A stretch of 48,521 bases of DNA from Porogramme epimiltina (taxonomy: Eukaryota > Basidiomycota > Agaricomycetes > Polyporales > Polyporaceae): assembly GCA_900155495.1 (NCBI GenBank), contig FTLJ01000158.1:1-48521 (forward strand), in the 5' to 3' direction. This document shows, piece after piece, positions 24,634 to 37,210 of this stretch. A model generated the notes under the pieces. It was not told the origin of the DNA. It saw only the letters and a program-made list of their open reading frames with translations, and made no database searches. A program made the translations under genes and the position numbers. How positions within the stretch are numbered: the stretch's first letter is position 1; each line of letters opens with the position of its first letter.

Positions 24634-25478
24634 GATGGCGTATGATCGAGGAGATGGAGGTGGGAGGTAGCGTGTCGTTCCCTAGTTGTACCGTCAAGAC
24701 CGCCGGATGTGTCGAAACGCGGATCGGGAAGCTTCGTAGATAGAGATATGTGCCTCTTCAGAACGCAAAAAGAAAGGGGGAGATCGTCCAGAAGGAGGAG
24801 ACGAGCATTCAGGAGGGTGTAGAGGCGTGGTCGGAACCAAGAGGCGGTAAGGCGAGCCGCGCTGGTGAAGAGGGTGGCCTCCGCCCGACCTCAGCCACTG
24901 TGGCCCCGCTAAAAGGACCTCTAAAAAGGAACCCCTCGGCTATCGGCCCGCCTCCACCACGAGGCACGTGGTCTACGACGTCACCCAAGCTCAGTCGCGT
25001 GAGGGCGGCCTCCAGCGGCCGCTCGGCCTACGTCTTCACCCTCGTCGTCTCGAAGTTCTTCTGCCTCGGACACTACTGAACCTATGACAGCTCCGAGAAC
25101 AACTCCGTCCCATCTATAGCGCATTTAGCTTCTCCTTATCCTCGTTCGACTCCTTGCCTCGTTGTGCAACCATCAGCACCCCTCTACGGCTATCGGCCAG
25201 TTATGGCCTGGTGAGCCGCGCTCCAACGTTCCTCAGCGGCAGATTTCCGGCTCGGTACTCTCCTTCCTCCTCAAGCAGCGGCGATGCGCGCAATGTTCAC
25301 GAAGAGGCGCGCATTCGGTCACCGGTTATAGACGTCGTGAGCACGTGTGCCTGGCTCTTCTCCCACAAACAGGCCACCGCGGAGAGTTCGCCCCATGGGA
25401 AGTTGCGTCGAACGATGTTGTATATAGTGTCGTCGCCTAGCTCTGCCACCCCAGATACGAAGAGTCTCACGTCGTGAC
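24634..25478. other. Divergent promoter region between the antiporter and P450-1
   Basis: The two genes are transcribed away from each other from this 845-base region. No coding signal was found. A TATA-like box is listed separately. Confidence 0.55.
25421..25427 (+). promoter_or_regulatory. TATA-like box of P450-1
   Basis: The heptamer tatatag lies 52 bases upstream of the P450-1 start codon, a spacing repeated in the other P450 genes here. It was identified by inspection only. Confidence 0.45.
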
Positions 25479-27550
25479 ATGCCGTCTTCCTCACTATCTG
25501 TCCCAGCGCTCGCCGGCGTCGTGGTGTGCGCTCTGCTCGTTCGCCTCTATTGGAGAGCTTCAAAATTAGTTTCAAGGCCCCGAAGCCGCCTCACGCCGCC
25601 TGGTCCCCGTCGTCTTCCTGTCTTCGGAAATCTTCTCCGTCTTCCAAGGGGTTCATCACCGTGGATGGGGTACAAAGAACTTTGCGAAGAATTCGGTGCG
25701 ATGTTCATCCTAGTCGCCGCACTCCTCTATGTGCATCAAACTCACATGCGTCTCACAGGCAACCTTGTGCACCTAGAGGTCATGGGCCACTCTATGCTCA
25801 TTATCAATGACCCTGAAATCGCCGTCGACCTTCTCGAGAAGCACTCTAACGTGCACTCCTCAAGACCTGTGTCTAAAATGATCTCTCTGTGCGTCTAGAC
25901 CTCCTTCCTAATATTTCCAAACTGAGTATGCCATGCAGGAGTGGATGGGATTGGAGTTGGGCGTTCTTTCCTTACGGCCAGTGGTGGCGGCGTCATAGAC
26001 GGGTGTTCAGCCCCCACTTCCATCCCGACGCTATACCCAAATACCACTCAGCGATGGAAGAGGGCTCCAGTCAACTTATTTCTGCCATCATCGAAGACCC
26101 AGAACAATATAACCAGCATATACGATAGTAGGTCGGGTCCCCTAACATTGACGTCACCTTCACTAAATCGAGTTTCAGTGCACTTGGTAAGGTCATGGGC
26201 AAGATCGCGCATGGCCTCAGGGTATCCGAACACGACGACGTCTTCATGCACATCCTCGAGAGAGCCATTGAGAGCGTAGACGTGCTCGTCAAGGGGTCGA
26301 CACTGCTAGAATACTTTCCTTTTCTAGCTCGTATTCCGACGTGGTTTCCGGGAACTACGTTCTTGAAGCGTCTCAAGGAGGATAGGAAAGCGGCATTGGC
26401 ATTGTGGGACTACCCTTGGACGAGAATGAAGCAGGACATTGTACGTTATAACCCAAATACTTATCACGCCACACAATGACAGATTTACGAATAGAAAGAA
26501 GGAAAAGCGTTGCCGAGCATAGGAAGCAGCATGCTGGAGGATATCGCACAACTAGATCCTGCATTAAGGGCAGAGGAAGAAGAAATAGCAAAGAATGCAA
26601 CCGCGATGATCTACGCCGGTACGCTTACGCACATATGCTTTATTCTAAGCTAATCCCTAGATCTTCTCTAGCTGGTCTGGACACTGTAAGAGGCTTATCT
26701 TGGCACAGCAGTGGTCATACTCATGCCCAAATCGACAGCAATGGGCAGCCATGCAAGCACTCTTTGTTGCGATGTCACTTTACCCTCGTGTTCAGCAGAA
26801 AGCACAGGCAGAGCTCGATGCCATGGTCGGTCCTGACCGGTTGCCTACCTTCGAGGATCGACCAGCACTTCCGTATCTGAACGCTTTCCTGAAGGAATTG
26901 AATCGCTGGCACACATCCACCCCTCTCGGTGTCGCCCATCATAGCACTGCGGACGATGAATACAACGGGTTCTTCATCCCCTCGGGTACGACTACCCTCG
27001 TCAATGCTTGGTATGTGTGCGATAGTTATGCCACGTTGTCAGCTCGTGTCTGATAAATATACGCACAGGGCGATACTACATGACCCACGCAGATACCCTG
27101 ACCCTGATGAATTTATCCCCGAACGATTCCTTGGCGGGGATGCCACGAACGGAGGCGTAATAGACCCCAATAATATCGTCTTCGGCTTTGGTCGACGGTG
27201 CGTGATTAAGTGACCGGCATTCAATGCCATTTTCTGATGCAGCGTCTGACCGCCACAAATATTCAGAGTATGCCCTGGGCGGTACTTCGCAGAAGACATG
27301 CTCTTCCTATTCGTTGCACGTGTCCTGCATTCATTGGACGTGTCGCCGCCAGTCGATCACGAGGGGAAGCCCATTAGGATCGAACTCCGGCGGACCGCGG
27401 GACTAGTATCGTGCGTGCTGCGGTTTTATCTTCCTGGCTTGTCATTGACCGCCATGAAGGTACTTCGAGGACTCAAGATGCTCCATACGACCGAGGTCGG
27501 TGTTTATAAGGACGTCGGTCCGCCAGGGCGGAGACGACGCGCCCCTCTAA
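25479..27550 (+). CDS. Cytochrome P450 monooxygenase 1
   Basis: Ten exons (25479-25695, 25759-25888, 25939-26127, 26179-26440, 26495-26618, 26672-26685, 26739-27010, 27069-27197, 27267-27410, 27460-27550) encode 523 residues. An N-terminal hydrophobic anchor is followed by the proline hinge TPPGPRRLPVFGN, so it is an ER-bound class II P450 that depends on P450 reductase. Visible motifs are the C-helix WWRRHR, the I-helix AGLDT on a 14-nt exon, the K-helix ELNR (ExxR), FIPERF, and the heme loop FGFGRRVCPGRYF with the Cys ligand. The I-helix Thr is followed by Gln rather than the usual Thr or Ser. The family resembles the fungal CYP64/CYP5144 type (often annotated O-methylsterigmatocystin oxidoreductase-like), but the exact family is not assigned and the substrate is unknown. 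Confidence 0.95.
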
Positions 27551-28061
27551 GACGTTGCAGCCTCCTTGTTGTTCCATTGAGTGCCCTAGTCATGACGCCT
27601 ATCGAGTCGTGTCTTTCATTCCAGTATGGTTTGTCCTCACGTCATTTACGTGAAATATCAATCAACCATGTACAATGACGCCGTCCTGTGACCGATGCAT
27701 TCCCGTTTGCAAATAGGCTTGGGACCACATTTAGCTCCCGAGGCACAAAGCCCGGCGACGACAACCCTCTGCTATTTGGGCGGGAGCCCGTAATCGAGTT
27801 ACCATTCAAGGTGATACCGTGGTCAAACATACAGATCTCCATTCGCACTAGAGACTGTTCGTACGGCCTAGATGCGCAGCGTTCGATATCATAACGGGTA
27901 TGATGAAATTCTAAAACTCCCGTGACGTGACCCGCCGCTCATGTGAAGGACGTTCCAGACTCCCGGCAGTCGTGAACACGCGAACATATAAAACCTCGGT
28001 CTTCGCTCCGGCTATCCCCCTGCAACTTCTTTCCGCAATCTCAAGGGAGTCCAAGGAAAGA
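27551..28061. other. Intergenic region between P450-1 and P450-2
   Basis: This 511-base spacer holds the P450-1 3' flank and the P450-2 promoter. No further coding signal was found. Confidence 0.55.
27987..27993 (+). promoter_or_regulatory. TATA box of P450-2
   Basis: The sequence tataaaa is a consensus TATA box 75 bases upstream of the P450-2 start codon. It is followed by a pyrimidine-rich leader. Confidence 0.6.
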
Positions 28062-30205
28062 ATGGACAAGATTCCCAGCAATGTGGTCACTGCCTTAGCT
28101 CTGGGTGCCTGTTTCCTCCTGGTTCGCCTCTACCGAAGGTCCTCCGAGTTTGCTGCACGGACGCGGGGGCGGCCGCTCCCTCCGGGACCCAGGCCGTTAC
28201 CAGTCATCGGGAACCTTTTGGATGTTCCTACCGGGAAGGTGATTCCTTGGAAGCGTTATCGTGACATGTGCGCGACTTATGGTAAGTTTCTAAATGTGCA
28301 CTTAGCAACACTAATGGTGACGCTTCTTGTAGGATCGAAGCTGTTGTATCTCAATGTGTTGGGCCAATCCCTGGTAATCGTGGACGACATGGACACCGCA
28401 GTGGAGCTTTTCGAGAAACGCTCTGCGATCTACTCCTCTCGCCTTAAGATGCACATGACAACACTGTAAGTCGTGTCGCAGACTAGGACTTCGTTCTCAG
28501 CTAAACTTAATAGCATCGGATGGGATTGGTCCTTGGCGTTCATGCCCAATGGCCAGATGTGGCGACGGCAACGGAAACTACTTTGGCAAGAATTCCACCC
28601 AGGAATCGTTGCGAAATACCAATCCGCGCAGCAAGCTGGAGGCCACAAGCTCATTGCGCGCCTTGTTGACAGCCCAGAGAGGTTCACGGAACACGTGCGC
28701 TAGTAAGAACATCCGTGTTGTGCTTGGTATCGACTAGGGCCCAACCTCATCTGTCTTTAGCACCCTGGGTTCGACTATTATCAAGGCGGTATATGGCCTT
28801 GATACTGTGGAGAAGGGTGACAAATACATTGGCGCCGCAGACCGAGCGACAAAGACAATCGAGCTCCTGGGCACTGTAACCTCTTCCTTATTACAATATT
28901 TCCCAGTTCTCTCGCACACCCCGACGTGGCTTCCGGGAGCAAGTTTTCTCCGCCACCTCAAGGAAGCGCGTCAATGGGTAACAGAAATGAGACTTTTGCC
29001 TTGGAACGACGCGAAGCGTCAACTGGTAAAGTTCCACCATTATTCATCTACAACAATCTGTTGACAGGAGTGCTTCCTATGTGGGTTCATTAGGAAGAAG
29101 GGAAGATCGGGGCAAGCATGATCAGCGGACTCCTCGATGAATTGGCACAAATCAAGGATTCCGATGCCGCAGCCTCAGAGGAAGATGTCGCCCAAAGTGC
29201 TGCTGCGAGCGCGTATGCTGGTAGGCCTTACTTGAATCTTATTCCATACAACATATATGAATGTTGCCTGTTTCAGCGGGAATGGATACTGTGAGTCTAC
29301 GCTCGGATGCAACTGCAATGCCACACCTACCCCATTGATGATGACATATATGACGTCATCAATACAGACCTACTCCTTGATCAGCGCATTCTTTCTTGCT
29401 ATGGCTTTGTACCCCGAGGTGCAACAGAAGGCTCGGGCGGAGCTCGACTCCGTGGTCGGGTCCGACCGCCTACCGGAGTTTGCAGACCGTGACGCCCTCC
29501 CGTATGTGGACGCGATTGTGAAGGAGGTCGCCCGGTGGCATGTCTCCGCTCCCCTTGGAGTTCCACACCTCAGCACAGAAGACGACGAGTACGAAGGACT
29601 ATTCATTCCGCGAGATTCCGCAGTCATGATAAATGCATGGTGACGTATTCTCTTCCCATATGCCCACGAGACGCCTGACTCACGAATTTGGTCATTCAAC
29701 GCGCACGAACAGGTCCATCCTTCATAACCCGGACGTGTATCCAGAGCCTGAACAATTCAGGCCTGAAAGGTTCTTGAAGGATGGAAAGCTAAATGATGAC
29801 GTTCAAGATCCCCTGGCAATCGCCTTCGGGCTAGGTCGGCGGTGAGTGTGCCGGTTGAATATCTGAGTGCTATTGGCAGTGTATGGAAGCAGATCTGATG
29901 ACCATACGACAGGATTTGTCCCGGGAAGCACTTTGCTGAGGCTACGGCTTTCATCTATGCAGCATTCGTGCTTCACACCCTGATAATCTCACCGCCACTC
30001 GACGATAGTGGCCGTGAAATACGCGTTGAACCACGGTCCACCTTGGGGCTTATCACGTATGTTACTCTTGCTTGCGATATGTTTAGCAAGGGGACGTGTC
30101 ATCTGACACCCTGGCAGGTACCTTGAAGACACGCGCTGCACTATCAAGCCTCGCTCGGCGAATACAGAGAGGTTGATCCGCCAGTACGGCGATTCAGACC
30201 TATAG
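28062..30205 (+). CDS. Cytochrome P450 monooxygenase 2
   Basis: Ten exons (28062-28281, 28333-28465, 28514-28702, 28761-29025, 29094-29220, 29277-29290, 29368-29639, 29713-29841, 29913-30056, 30118-30205) encode 526 residues. The order is a membrane anchor, PPGPRPLPVIGN hinge, C-helix WRRQR, I-helix AGMDTT, K-helix EVAR, FRPERF, heme loop FGLGRRICPGKHFAE and the terminal RCTIKPRS signature. Only the C-helix neighbourhood (PNGQMWRRQRK) deviates from its relatives. Exon 2 is one codon longer than in the paralogues. Closest by motif to P450-1 and P450-3: all three share a YLNV-type strand (HLEV in P450-1) and a GWDW or GWEW start to exon 3. It is a presumed ER monooxygenase of unknown substrate. 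Confidence 0.95.
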
Positions 30206-30536
30206 GCGGCCGATCGTGGATTGCGTCTTCACCCTATCATGTGTATGCATTGCCCGGAATTCAGCCTGCCTCGGCGGTTTTGGCAATTGTCTCACGGCGA
30301 TGTGTGCTTTGCAATACTTTCAAAGACCGCTGCCTCTTCTGCTGCTTCCTTTGGCGTTCTGTCGCGCGTTTGTATGCCTATGTTCTAGCTCGCTCCACGG
30401 TCATTCCGCCCCATCGGAGAGAAGTGGTGGTTCCGCAGTCTATGATATCCACTCACCACGCTATCCAGCCCGTATATGAAGACGTCCCATGTTCGGAGCT
30501 CACTAAACGGATCGCCTTCACCCATTCCCCTCCGAG
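30206..30536 (+). promoter_or_regulatory. Intergenic promoter region of P450-3 with TATA-like box at 30473-30479
   Basis: The 331-base spacer between P450-2 and P450-3 contains tatatga 58 bases upstream of the P450-3 ATG. No coding signal was found in it. Confidence 0.45.
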
Positions 30537-32632
30537 ATGGCTCTCGCCATTCACTCGTGGTACACCGTCCCCGTAGCCGGTGTTATCCTCTTCCTTCTTC
30601 GTTTCTATAGGCGGCATGTGTCTTTCTCAGCGCGCTCTCGCGGGCTGCCTCTGCCACCAGGTCCACCCGGACTGCCTATCCTCGGAAATCTTCGTGAGGT
30701 CCAGGCCAAATACCCTTGGAAGGTTTATCACGAACTTGGGAAGACTTACGGTATGGCATCTTCCAGCGGCTTGCGTAAAGTCACCTTGAAAAAGCTAACC
30801 AGGGCACCTCTACTCACAGGAGATATTGTGTACCTCAACGTAGTCGGCCAGTCCCTCCTGGTCTTGAACGACTTCAAAACTGCAGTAGAACTTCTAGACA
30901 GACGCTCCGCCATCTATTCGTCTCGGCCAAATTCCAAAATGGTTGCTCTGTAAGTCCTCTGCGCAGCCATTCACTGTATATCCTCATCAATGCTACTGTT
31001 AACAGGACAGGATGGGAGTGGAACATGGGGTTCATTCCTTACGGCCAGTGGTGGAGGCGCCACCGTCGGATGTTTTGGCAACATTTCCATCCTGGAGTCA
31101 TCAAGAAGCATGAGTTGGCGCAGAAGGATTCCGCGCGACAATTGCTTTCGAATCTCTTGAGGACCCCCGGTGCCCTCGATCAGCATATCCGCTAGTGAGG
31201 CCCTCCAAACAAACAGAAATTTCCGTTAAAACTAAATATGTGGCTGACACTCTAGTGCATTGGGGACTGTGATCCTCAAAGCAACGTACGGCCTCGAGGT
31301 TGCACCGTCTGAGGACAAGTATATTGCACTCTTTGAAGAAGGCATCAAGAGCGTCCACCTGATTGTGGCTGGAGCGTTGCTGGAGTACTTTCCATCCCTC
31401 TCCAAGGTACCCACATGGGTCCCTGGCACTAGTTTCATCCGTAATGTCAACGAGGCCCGTAAATTGACCGCCGATCTTCGTGATATCCCTTGGAACGATG
31501 CAAAGAAGCGACTGGTGAGCGAAAACCGGTCAATTTAGTCATGCAACTAAACGTATCACTATTACTCCTCAGGATGACAATCAGGGCGCTACCAGTGCAA
31601 TGGCTGGGATGCTGAAAAGGATGTCACACCTCGAAGGCGACGAATTTTTCACAGAAGTCGAGGTGGCAAAGGATGTGACTGCAGTTGCTTATGCAGGTTA
31701 ATACATTACTTTTTACAACCTTTGTGTTTGTGTGTGTGGCTAACACTGTTGTCGCCGAATACGCCGTTCACAGCCGCCCTTGACACCGTAAGTGGCTATA
31801 ACGACTGACTGACTGCCGGTCCTGACCAAAACCTCCGGCAGAGCTTATCTCTACTCCAAGCATTTTTCGTGGCGATGTCGCTCTACCCAGACGTGCAGCA
31901 AAAGGCACGTGCACAGCTGGACGCTGTTGTCGGCCCAAATCGCTTGCCCGAGATTCGTGACCGGGAATCACTTCCCTACGTAGACGCGATACTCAAAGAA
32001 ACTATGCGTTGGCACGTCATCGTCCCTCTTAGCGTCCCTCATTATACGTCCGAAGACGATGAGTACAACGGGTACTTTATACCTAAGGGAACTACCGTCA
32101 TGCCAAACATTTGGTACGTATTAATTTTTCTCTGACTGTGGATTTTCTGTAACGCTTCTGAGGCAGGGCAATATTGCACGACCCAGCTGTGTATCCGCAA
32201 CCGGATGAATTCATCCCCGAGCGATACCTCAATGATGGAAAGCTCGACATGGAACACAAAGATCCCACCAAGGTGATGTTCGGGTTCGGCCGCCGGTACG
32301 TTGCTCGCAAACATGGCAAACGTGCAGTGACAAGGTGCCTGACCAAACCGTTAGGATTTGTCCGGGACGGTATTTCGCGGACGCGACAGCATTCATATTT
32401 ATGGCCTCTGTGTTGCACACAATGGATATCTCATCTCCAGTTGACGACACCGGCAGGCCAATTCATGTTACACCTCAATCAACCGAGGGTCTTGTCACGT
32501 AGGTACATCTTTATCATACAAGGGCACCACCGCCTGAACATCAACATCTGCCACAGATTCATTCAAGACTGTAGATGCACTCTTAAGCCACGGTCCGAAA
32601 CGGCAGAGGTTCTGATTCGTCAGTATGGATGA
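30537..32632 (+). CDS. Cytochrome P450 monooxygenase 3 with an altered I-helix motif
   Basis: Ten exons (30537-30750, 30820-30949, 31006-31194, 31256-31514, 31573-31696, 31774-31787, 31842-32113, 32167-32295, 32355-32498, 32557-32632) encode 516 residues. Motifs in order are an N-terminal anchor, PPGPPGLPILGN, C-helix WWRRHR, the 14-nt exon encoding AALDT, K-helix ETMR, FIPERY, heme loop FGFGRRICPGRYFAD and the terminal RCTLKPRS. In the I-helix the usual A/G-G-x-D/E-T has Ala in place of the second-position Gly. The acid and Thr are kept, so oxygen activation is probably intact. It stands third in a same-strand row with P450-1 and P450-2. Confidence 0.95.
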
Positions 32633-32924
32633 GAAAGTGCAAAAATCATCTATTACATCTGCATATTAATCCATGCTAGCCGAATTGGCACGCCGATGCA
32701 TCTGCTTGTAGTTAGCCTGTATGCCCGGATATGTATTCATAGAACTTACAAGGATAATCTCCGGGAGTGATTTGTGCCAAGTTGGATTACCCTCTCCCAG
32801 ATAACATTTGGCCGCGATGACATAGCCTAACGACTCATAGAAGCCATACGCACGAGTAGTAATTACCCATGAGTCGCGGCCCGCGGCGTCGCTCTAGATA
32901 TTTACATAAGATAACAGTCAGGAC

Positions 32925-33262
32925 TCATCGATAAAAAAACGCTCTCCAAATGCGAGTCTTAGGGCGCACCATGGTGAGAACAGTGTTGACGAGGGCTCCA
33001 CCGTACCCCCGACCCTGTTTGTCGGGTGATACAGCTAATGCCCGGATCTCGTACATGGCATCGAGCCGATCTAGACTGCCGAAGGCACTGGTGATCATAG
33101 AGTCGATTTTGGCGTCTGCCTCTTTGCGTCGCTGTTGGAAGGGGGTGATCGTAAACATTGAAGCCAGTACGTCCGGAACTGAATGATTTGAGACGCACCT
33201 CGATGGCCTCTCGGGACGGAAACCAGGATAGAATGCTCAATAGGACCCGAACGTAAAGCGGG
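32925..33262 (-). pseudogene. GNAT acetyltransferase relic
   Basis: Reading on the minus strand, one frame encodes a Q-R-R-K-E-A-D-A-K-I segment, then MYEIRALAVSP-DKQGRGYGGALV. The latter is the GNAT motif A with the Q/RxxGxG/A acetyl-CoA loop. The preceding family-like segment (WFPSREAIEVRLK...NVYDHPLPT) is in another frame, so at least one frameshift lies near 33135. After motif A the sequence runs only about 15 more residues to a stop and lacks the C-terminal half of the fold. No ATG with a full upstream domain was found. The complete family would be about 200-230 residues. This is a broken, probably dead copy; family membership rests on motif A. Confidence 0.6.
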
Positions 33263-35050
33263 GGGGCGACATCATTCGGAGCGCCGCTAATGTCCCCCCC
33301 TCGATGTTAGAAATGATGTGGAAGAAGACCAGGCGCGCCACAACCGCGGCAGGATAGCGTGAACTCACTACTGTAATATGGCGTCGCCTGCATCTATGGT
33401 AAGGAGGCGTCCCTGATATATCGCGCCCGACCACATCAATGCCCTCTTAAACTTTCCGCGCAGGTGTAAAAATGGAGTGGTATCCCCTTCCTATAATCCG
33501 CGGTCGGTTAGTTAGGGAGCCGAGACCTGGAGGGTCCTCAGTCGAAATAGATGTATGATTGTACTCACAGTGAGGTATTCGACCATAGGATCCCCTTCAA
33601 AGGCCCTATCCGACATCGATATCGCCCTTCTTATGTCTCCTGCGGTGCATCAAGCGTTTTAGGGGCTGGAACACAAAGTAATGCCGCAAAACGTACTGTG
33701 TTTCATGAGGCCAACCTCTCCAACCCCCCTTGGATGGCTCCTCACCAAGAGAGGGGCCGTCTCACCAGGCTCGGACGAGCTGCCGCAGGACATCGCTTCA
33801 AGGGTTAGGTGGCAAATAGGGTGGAATGCGGGAAATGAGGCGCATTCAGGCTCGGCAATTTGTATTCGGAGGCGTCGTGTGCTAATTCAAGTTCTTTGAC
33901 ACCGTTGGGAAAGGGCTGTGGTGTCGCACATGGTATGCTGGACTAGAAGGTGCCTGCGCAGTGTCATTGATCGTCTGATGAAGTAGAGGCGAAATGAGAA
34001 TTGATAAAGTGGAGGAGGCTGAGGGCTGTATTAATGGGCAACACATGGGTCCCGCCACCGTACTAGTGTCGAAACGCCGCATCGTGGGACCCTTGTCCGA
34101 TAGGCACGTGATCAAAGCACACAATGGCGAAGAACTTATGGCCATGGGCCATGGCAACAGGGTCATTGGACTTCGATATCCGTGCCAGGTCCTGCAAACA
34201 CCCCCCAACCAACAGCGACATCATGCGGTTATTATCTAAGCTACACAATGATAGGATCGTCAACGTCCTAAAGTCGCGACACCAATTCACGGTTCAAGTT
34301 GAATAATTGGATGGTATTGATTGAAGACAACTCGACCATGGTCCCAGCAGTACGTGTGTTTATAGCCTCTTCCAAACCTACAAGTGACTCCAGAACTATC
34401 TACAGTCCGAACTCGTTACGGCAGCTACAAATCTCCTAAACTTCGTCGAACAGTTCTCCGTGGGCCTTGATCCTCCGAGGAATGCACGCATAGCAGCATA
34501 GTGTATAGGTCCGGGGCCTTTCAGAGTGCTATGCGGCCACCGGCTTGACTAGTGAAGCATAAAGGGGATATCCTTCCTACGGCTCAAGATTTGGTAACGC
34601 TTACAGAGGCGCCATAGCCTGCGGGATGGTGGGACCAACCCGAGGTCACGGTGAGCCCATGAAATTTTGGGGTGCGCCACCTGATTTTTGACCCATAAAA
34701 GGCGTCATATTTACTATGCTTCCATCAGTTGCGTGCACGAGTCGGCTGCTTAGCACCTAGGACGGCAACCCCCAACTCCACCGATGGCGTTTAAGTCCTG
34801 ATTATGACGAGAGAAGAAGTCGGACAGAGCGCTATGCCTACAATAGCACTGCAAATAAGATTCCCAATGCCTTGAGAACCACTCAACGTTTCCTGTATGG
34901 GACACCTTTGGACATAGGTGGAGCCTAAGACGCCACGTCTGTAAGTTAAACTATCTCCTGGGCCACCGGGTGACGCTCATTTCTGCACCTTAGCACCCGG
35001 AAGCTCGGACCGAGAGGGAGTTTGGGTTGCCTCTGTGCTAAGGCCCGATG

Positions 35051-35057
35051 TATATAG
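35051..35057 (+). promoter_or_regulatory. TATA-like box of P450-4
   Basis: The heptamer tatatag lies 43 bases upstream of the P450-4 start codon, followed by a pyrimidine-rich leader. Confidence 0.5.
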
Positions 35058-35099
35058 CCTCTCCATATCTCACTCACAGCCCCCGAACGTCACCTCAGC

Positions 35100-37210
35100 A
35101 TGCCTCTCATCTTGGGCTGGCCTTCACTCGTCACGGTTGTAGCAGCGATTCTTTCTCTGATTTTACACATCCGATCATCAAAGGAATGGTCCAAACGCTC
35201 CCGAGGGAAGCTGCTTCCTCCTGGCCCAAAGCCTCTTCCCGTCATAGGAAATCTATTGGATATGCCCCGAGTGAAGTCGTGGTATGGGTTTCGCGACATG
35301 GCCCGCAAATACGGTGCGCATGCTCAATAGTCGTAATTTCAGTCTCGCTCACGACTTGTCAAGGCGATGTATTTTGTATCGAAGTCTTCTCTCAGCACCT
35401 AATCATACTCAATAGCCCAGAGGTAAATGCTCAATTTATGGATAAGAAGACGGCGAATTCGTCGGATAGGATGATTACCCCCGTTATCCGTTTGTACGTC
35501 CTCCCCTTTGACCTTAGATCCTGTGATTTACCACCCGCGTCAATGATTATACAGAACTTCCAACGAGTGGCTGTTGGGTGTGAAGCCGTACGGTGAACAG
35601 TGGAGAAATTATCGGCGCGCATTCTGGCAACACTTCCATCCCGGAGTGATTGATAAATACAAACCCGTTCAAGCTATCGCCGCGCGGAGATTCCTCCTCA
35701 AGCTGCTGCAGAAGCCAGTAGACTTCATGCAACACATTCAATTGTGAGCAGCGATCACTCAAGTGCCATAAAACACCCCTCACTCAAACATCTATCGGTT
35801 TCTAGCGTTTTCTCTACAGTACTCCTCAAGATTGGATATGGGATCGACGTAGAGGACGAGAATCATGAGCTTATCCTGGCAATCGACGAGTCGCTCGCGG
35901 GCGTTGCTCAAACGTTTGTACCGAACAAATTCCTCGTCGACGCTTTCCCGATGCTCGAGCACGTTCCCTCCTGGTTCCCTGGCGGAGGTTTCAAGAAATC
36001 ATTCGCAAAGTGGAGCGCGGCGAGCAAAAAGATGCAGGAGTTACCGTTCTCGCTCCGGAATACAGCTTTTGTGAGTGACGCCCCACCTTCTGCTCTCGCT
36101 TTTCGTAGCGAACGTGACTGTGTCCAGACACAGAACACCATCCCTTTTTCCCCGCCTATCGTGGATATCCTTTTACAAAGATATGCTAAACAAAAGGGCG
36201 ACACTATGGCGGACGCTACAGTGGAAAAGATGGTTCGAGAGGTAACTGGCGTTGCGTTCCAAGGTGAGTTTTCAAATCACACTCCCCTTTTCTGCATGCT
36301 GACATGCTCTTCACGCAGCTGGGGCCGACACAGTAAGCCTGAAACGACGGGATCGGTGCCCTATTATGCTCACGTATACGTGTAGGCATTCGCAACTGTA
36401 GCGGCGACGTTCCTTGCGATGTCACTTTACCCCGACGTGCAGAAGAGAGCGCATGCCGAGCTCGATGCTACCATTGGACACTCGCGCCTGCCCGACTTCA
36501 GCGACCGCGAGTCGCTCGTCTACGTCGAGGCCATCGTGAAGGAGTCCCTTCGGTGGCACAACGTAACGCCGCTAGGAATCTCGCACCGTACCCTTGAGGA
36601 TGACGAGATCGGCGGCTACTTTATCCCCGGTGGGAGCGTCCTGGTGTCCAACATATGGTGCATATGACGGTTTCCTGCACAGAAGGAGAGTCGTAGCACT
36701 GACGTGGGAGTCGCGCAGGGCGTTCATGCACGACCCCAAAGCATACCCAGACCCTGACGAGTTCCGTCCGGAGCGATTCATACGGGATGGGAAGATCGAC
36801 CCCGAAGTGCGCGACCCGTCTGCGTTTGTGTTCGGATCGGGACGAAGGTATGTTGCTCCAGCACTCCGGTCTCGTGTTTCTCATCATTCAACTTACGACG
36901 CGTTCCACGTCAGAATCTGCCCTGGGCGGTACTTCGCAGACACCGGCCTCTTCATCAACATCGCGTCCTTCTTACACGTCTTTGATATCGGCCAACCCCT
37001 CGACAACGCCGGAAACCCGATTAGGATCCCGCATTCGATGACGGATGGCTTCTTATCGTCAGTCCTGCGTTTCAGGGGCGGCCCTCCGCGTACACGAGTG
37101 CTAATATGGACACTAGGCACCTCGAAGACTGTCGGTGCACCATCAAACCACGCGGTGACTGGGCGAAGTCACTCATATTGGAGTCACAGAATGTGGATAT
37201 AGAGACGTGA
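35100..37210 (+). CDS. Cytochrome P450 monooxygenase 4
   Basis: Ten exons (35100-35313, 35364-35493, 35555-35743, 35806-36070, 36128-36263, 36319-36332, 36386-36657, 36719-36847, 36914-37057, 37117-37210) encode 528 residues. Motifs are an N-terminal membrane anchor, PPGPKPLPVIGNLLDMP, a SSDRMITPVIRL segment, C-helix QWRNYR, I-helix AGADT on the 14-nt exon, K-helix ESLR, FRPERF, heme loop FGSGRRICPGRYFAD and RCTIKPR near the C-terminus. The SDR-x2-TP segment and the K-I-x-Y-G-x-D-V region (KIGYGIDV in P450-4, KIIYGLDV in P450-6) place it with P450-5 and P450-6 rather than with P450-1 to -3. The last exon is the longest of the six and ends in a divergent tail. Confidence 0.95.

Larger units (their letters stand above)
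32633..35099. other. 2.4 kb spacer between P450-3 and P450-4
   Basis: Apart from the acetyltransferase relic listed separately, I see no gene, RNA or mobile-element signature. Open frames around 33551-34306 are short, on both strands and without domains. The spacer divides the two P450 subgroups. Confidence 0.5.

Noticed and set aside
29341..29367. CRE-like tgacgtca palindrome
   Set aside because: It lies inside an intron of P450-2 just before an acceptor, so it is more likely coincidental than a promoter element.
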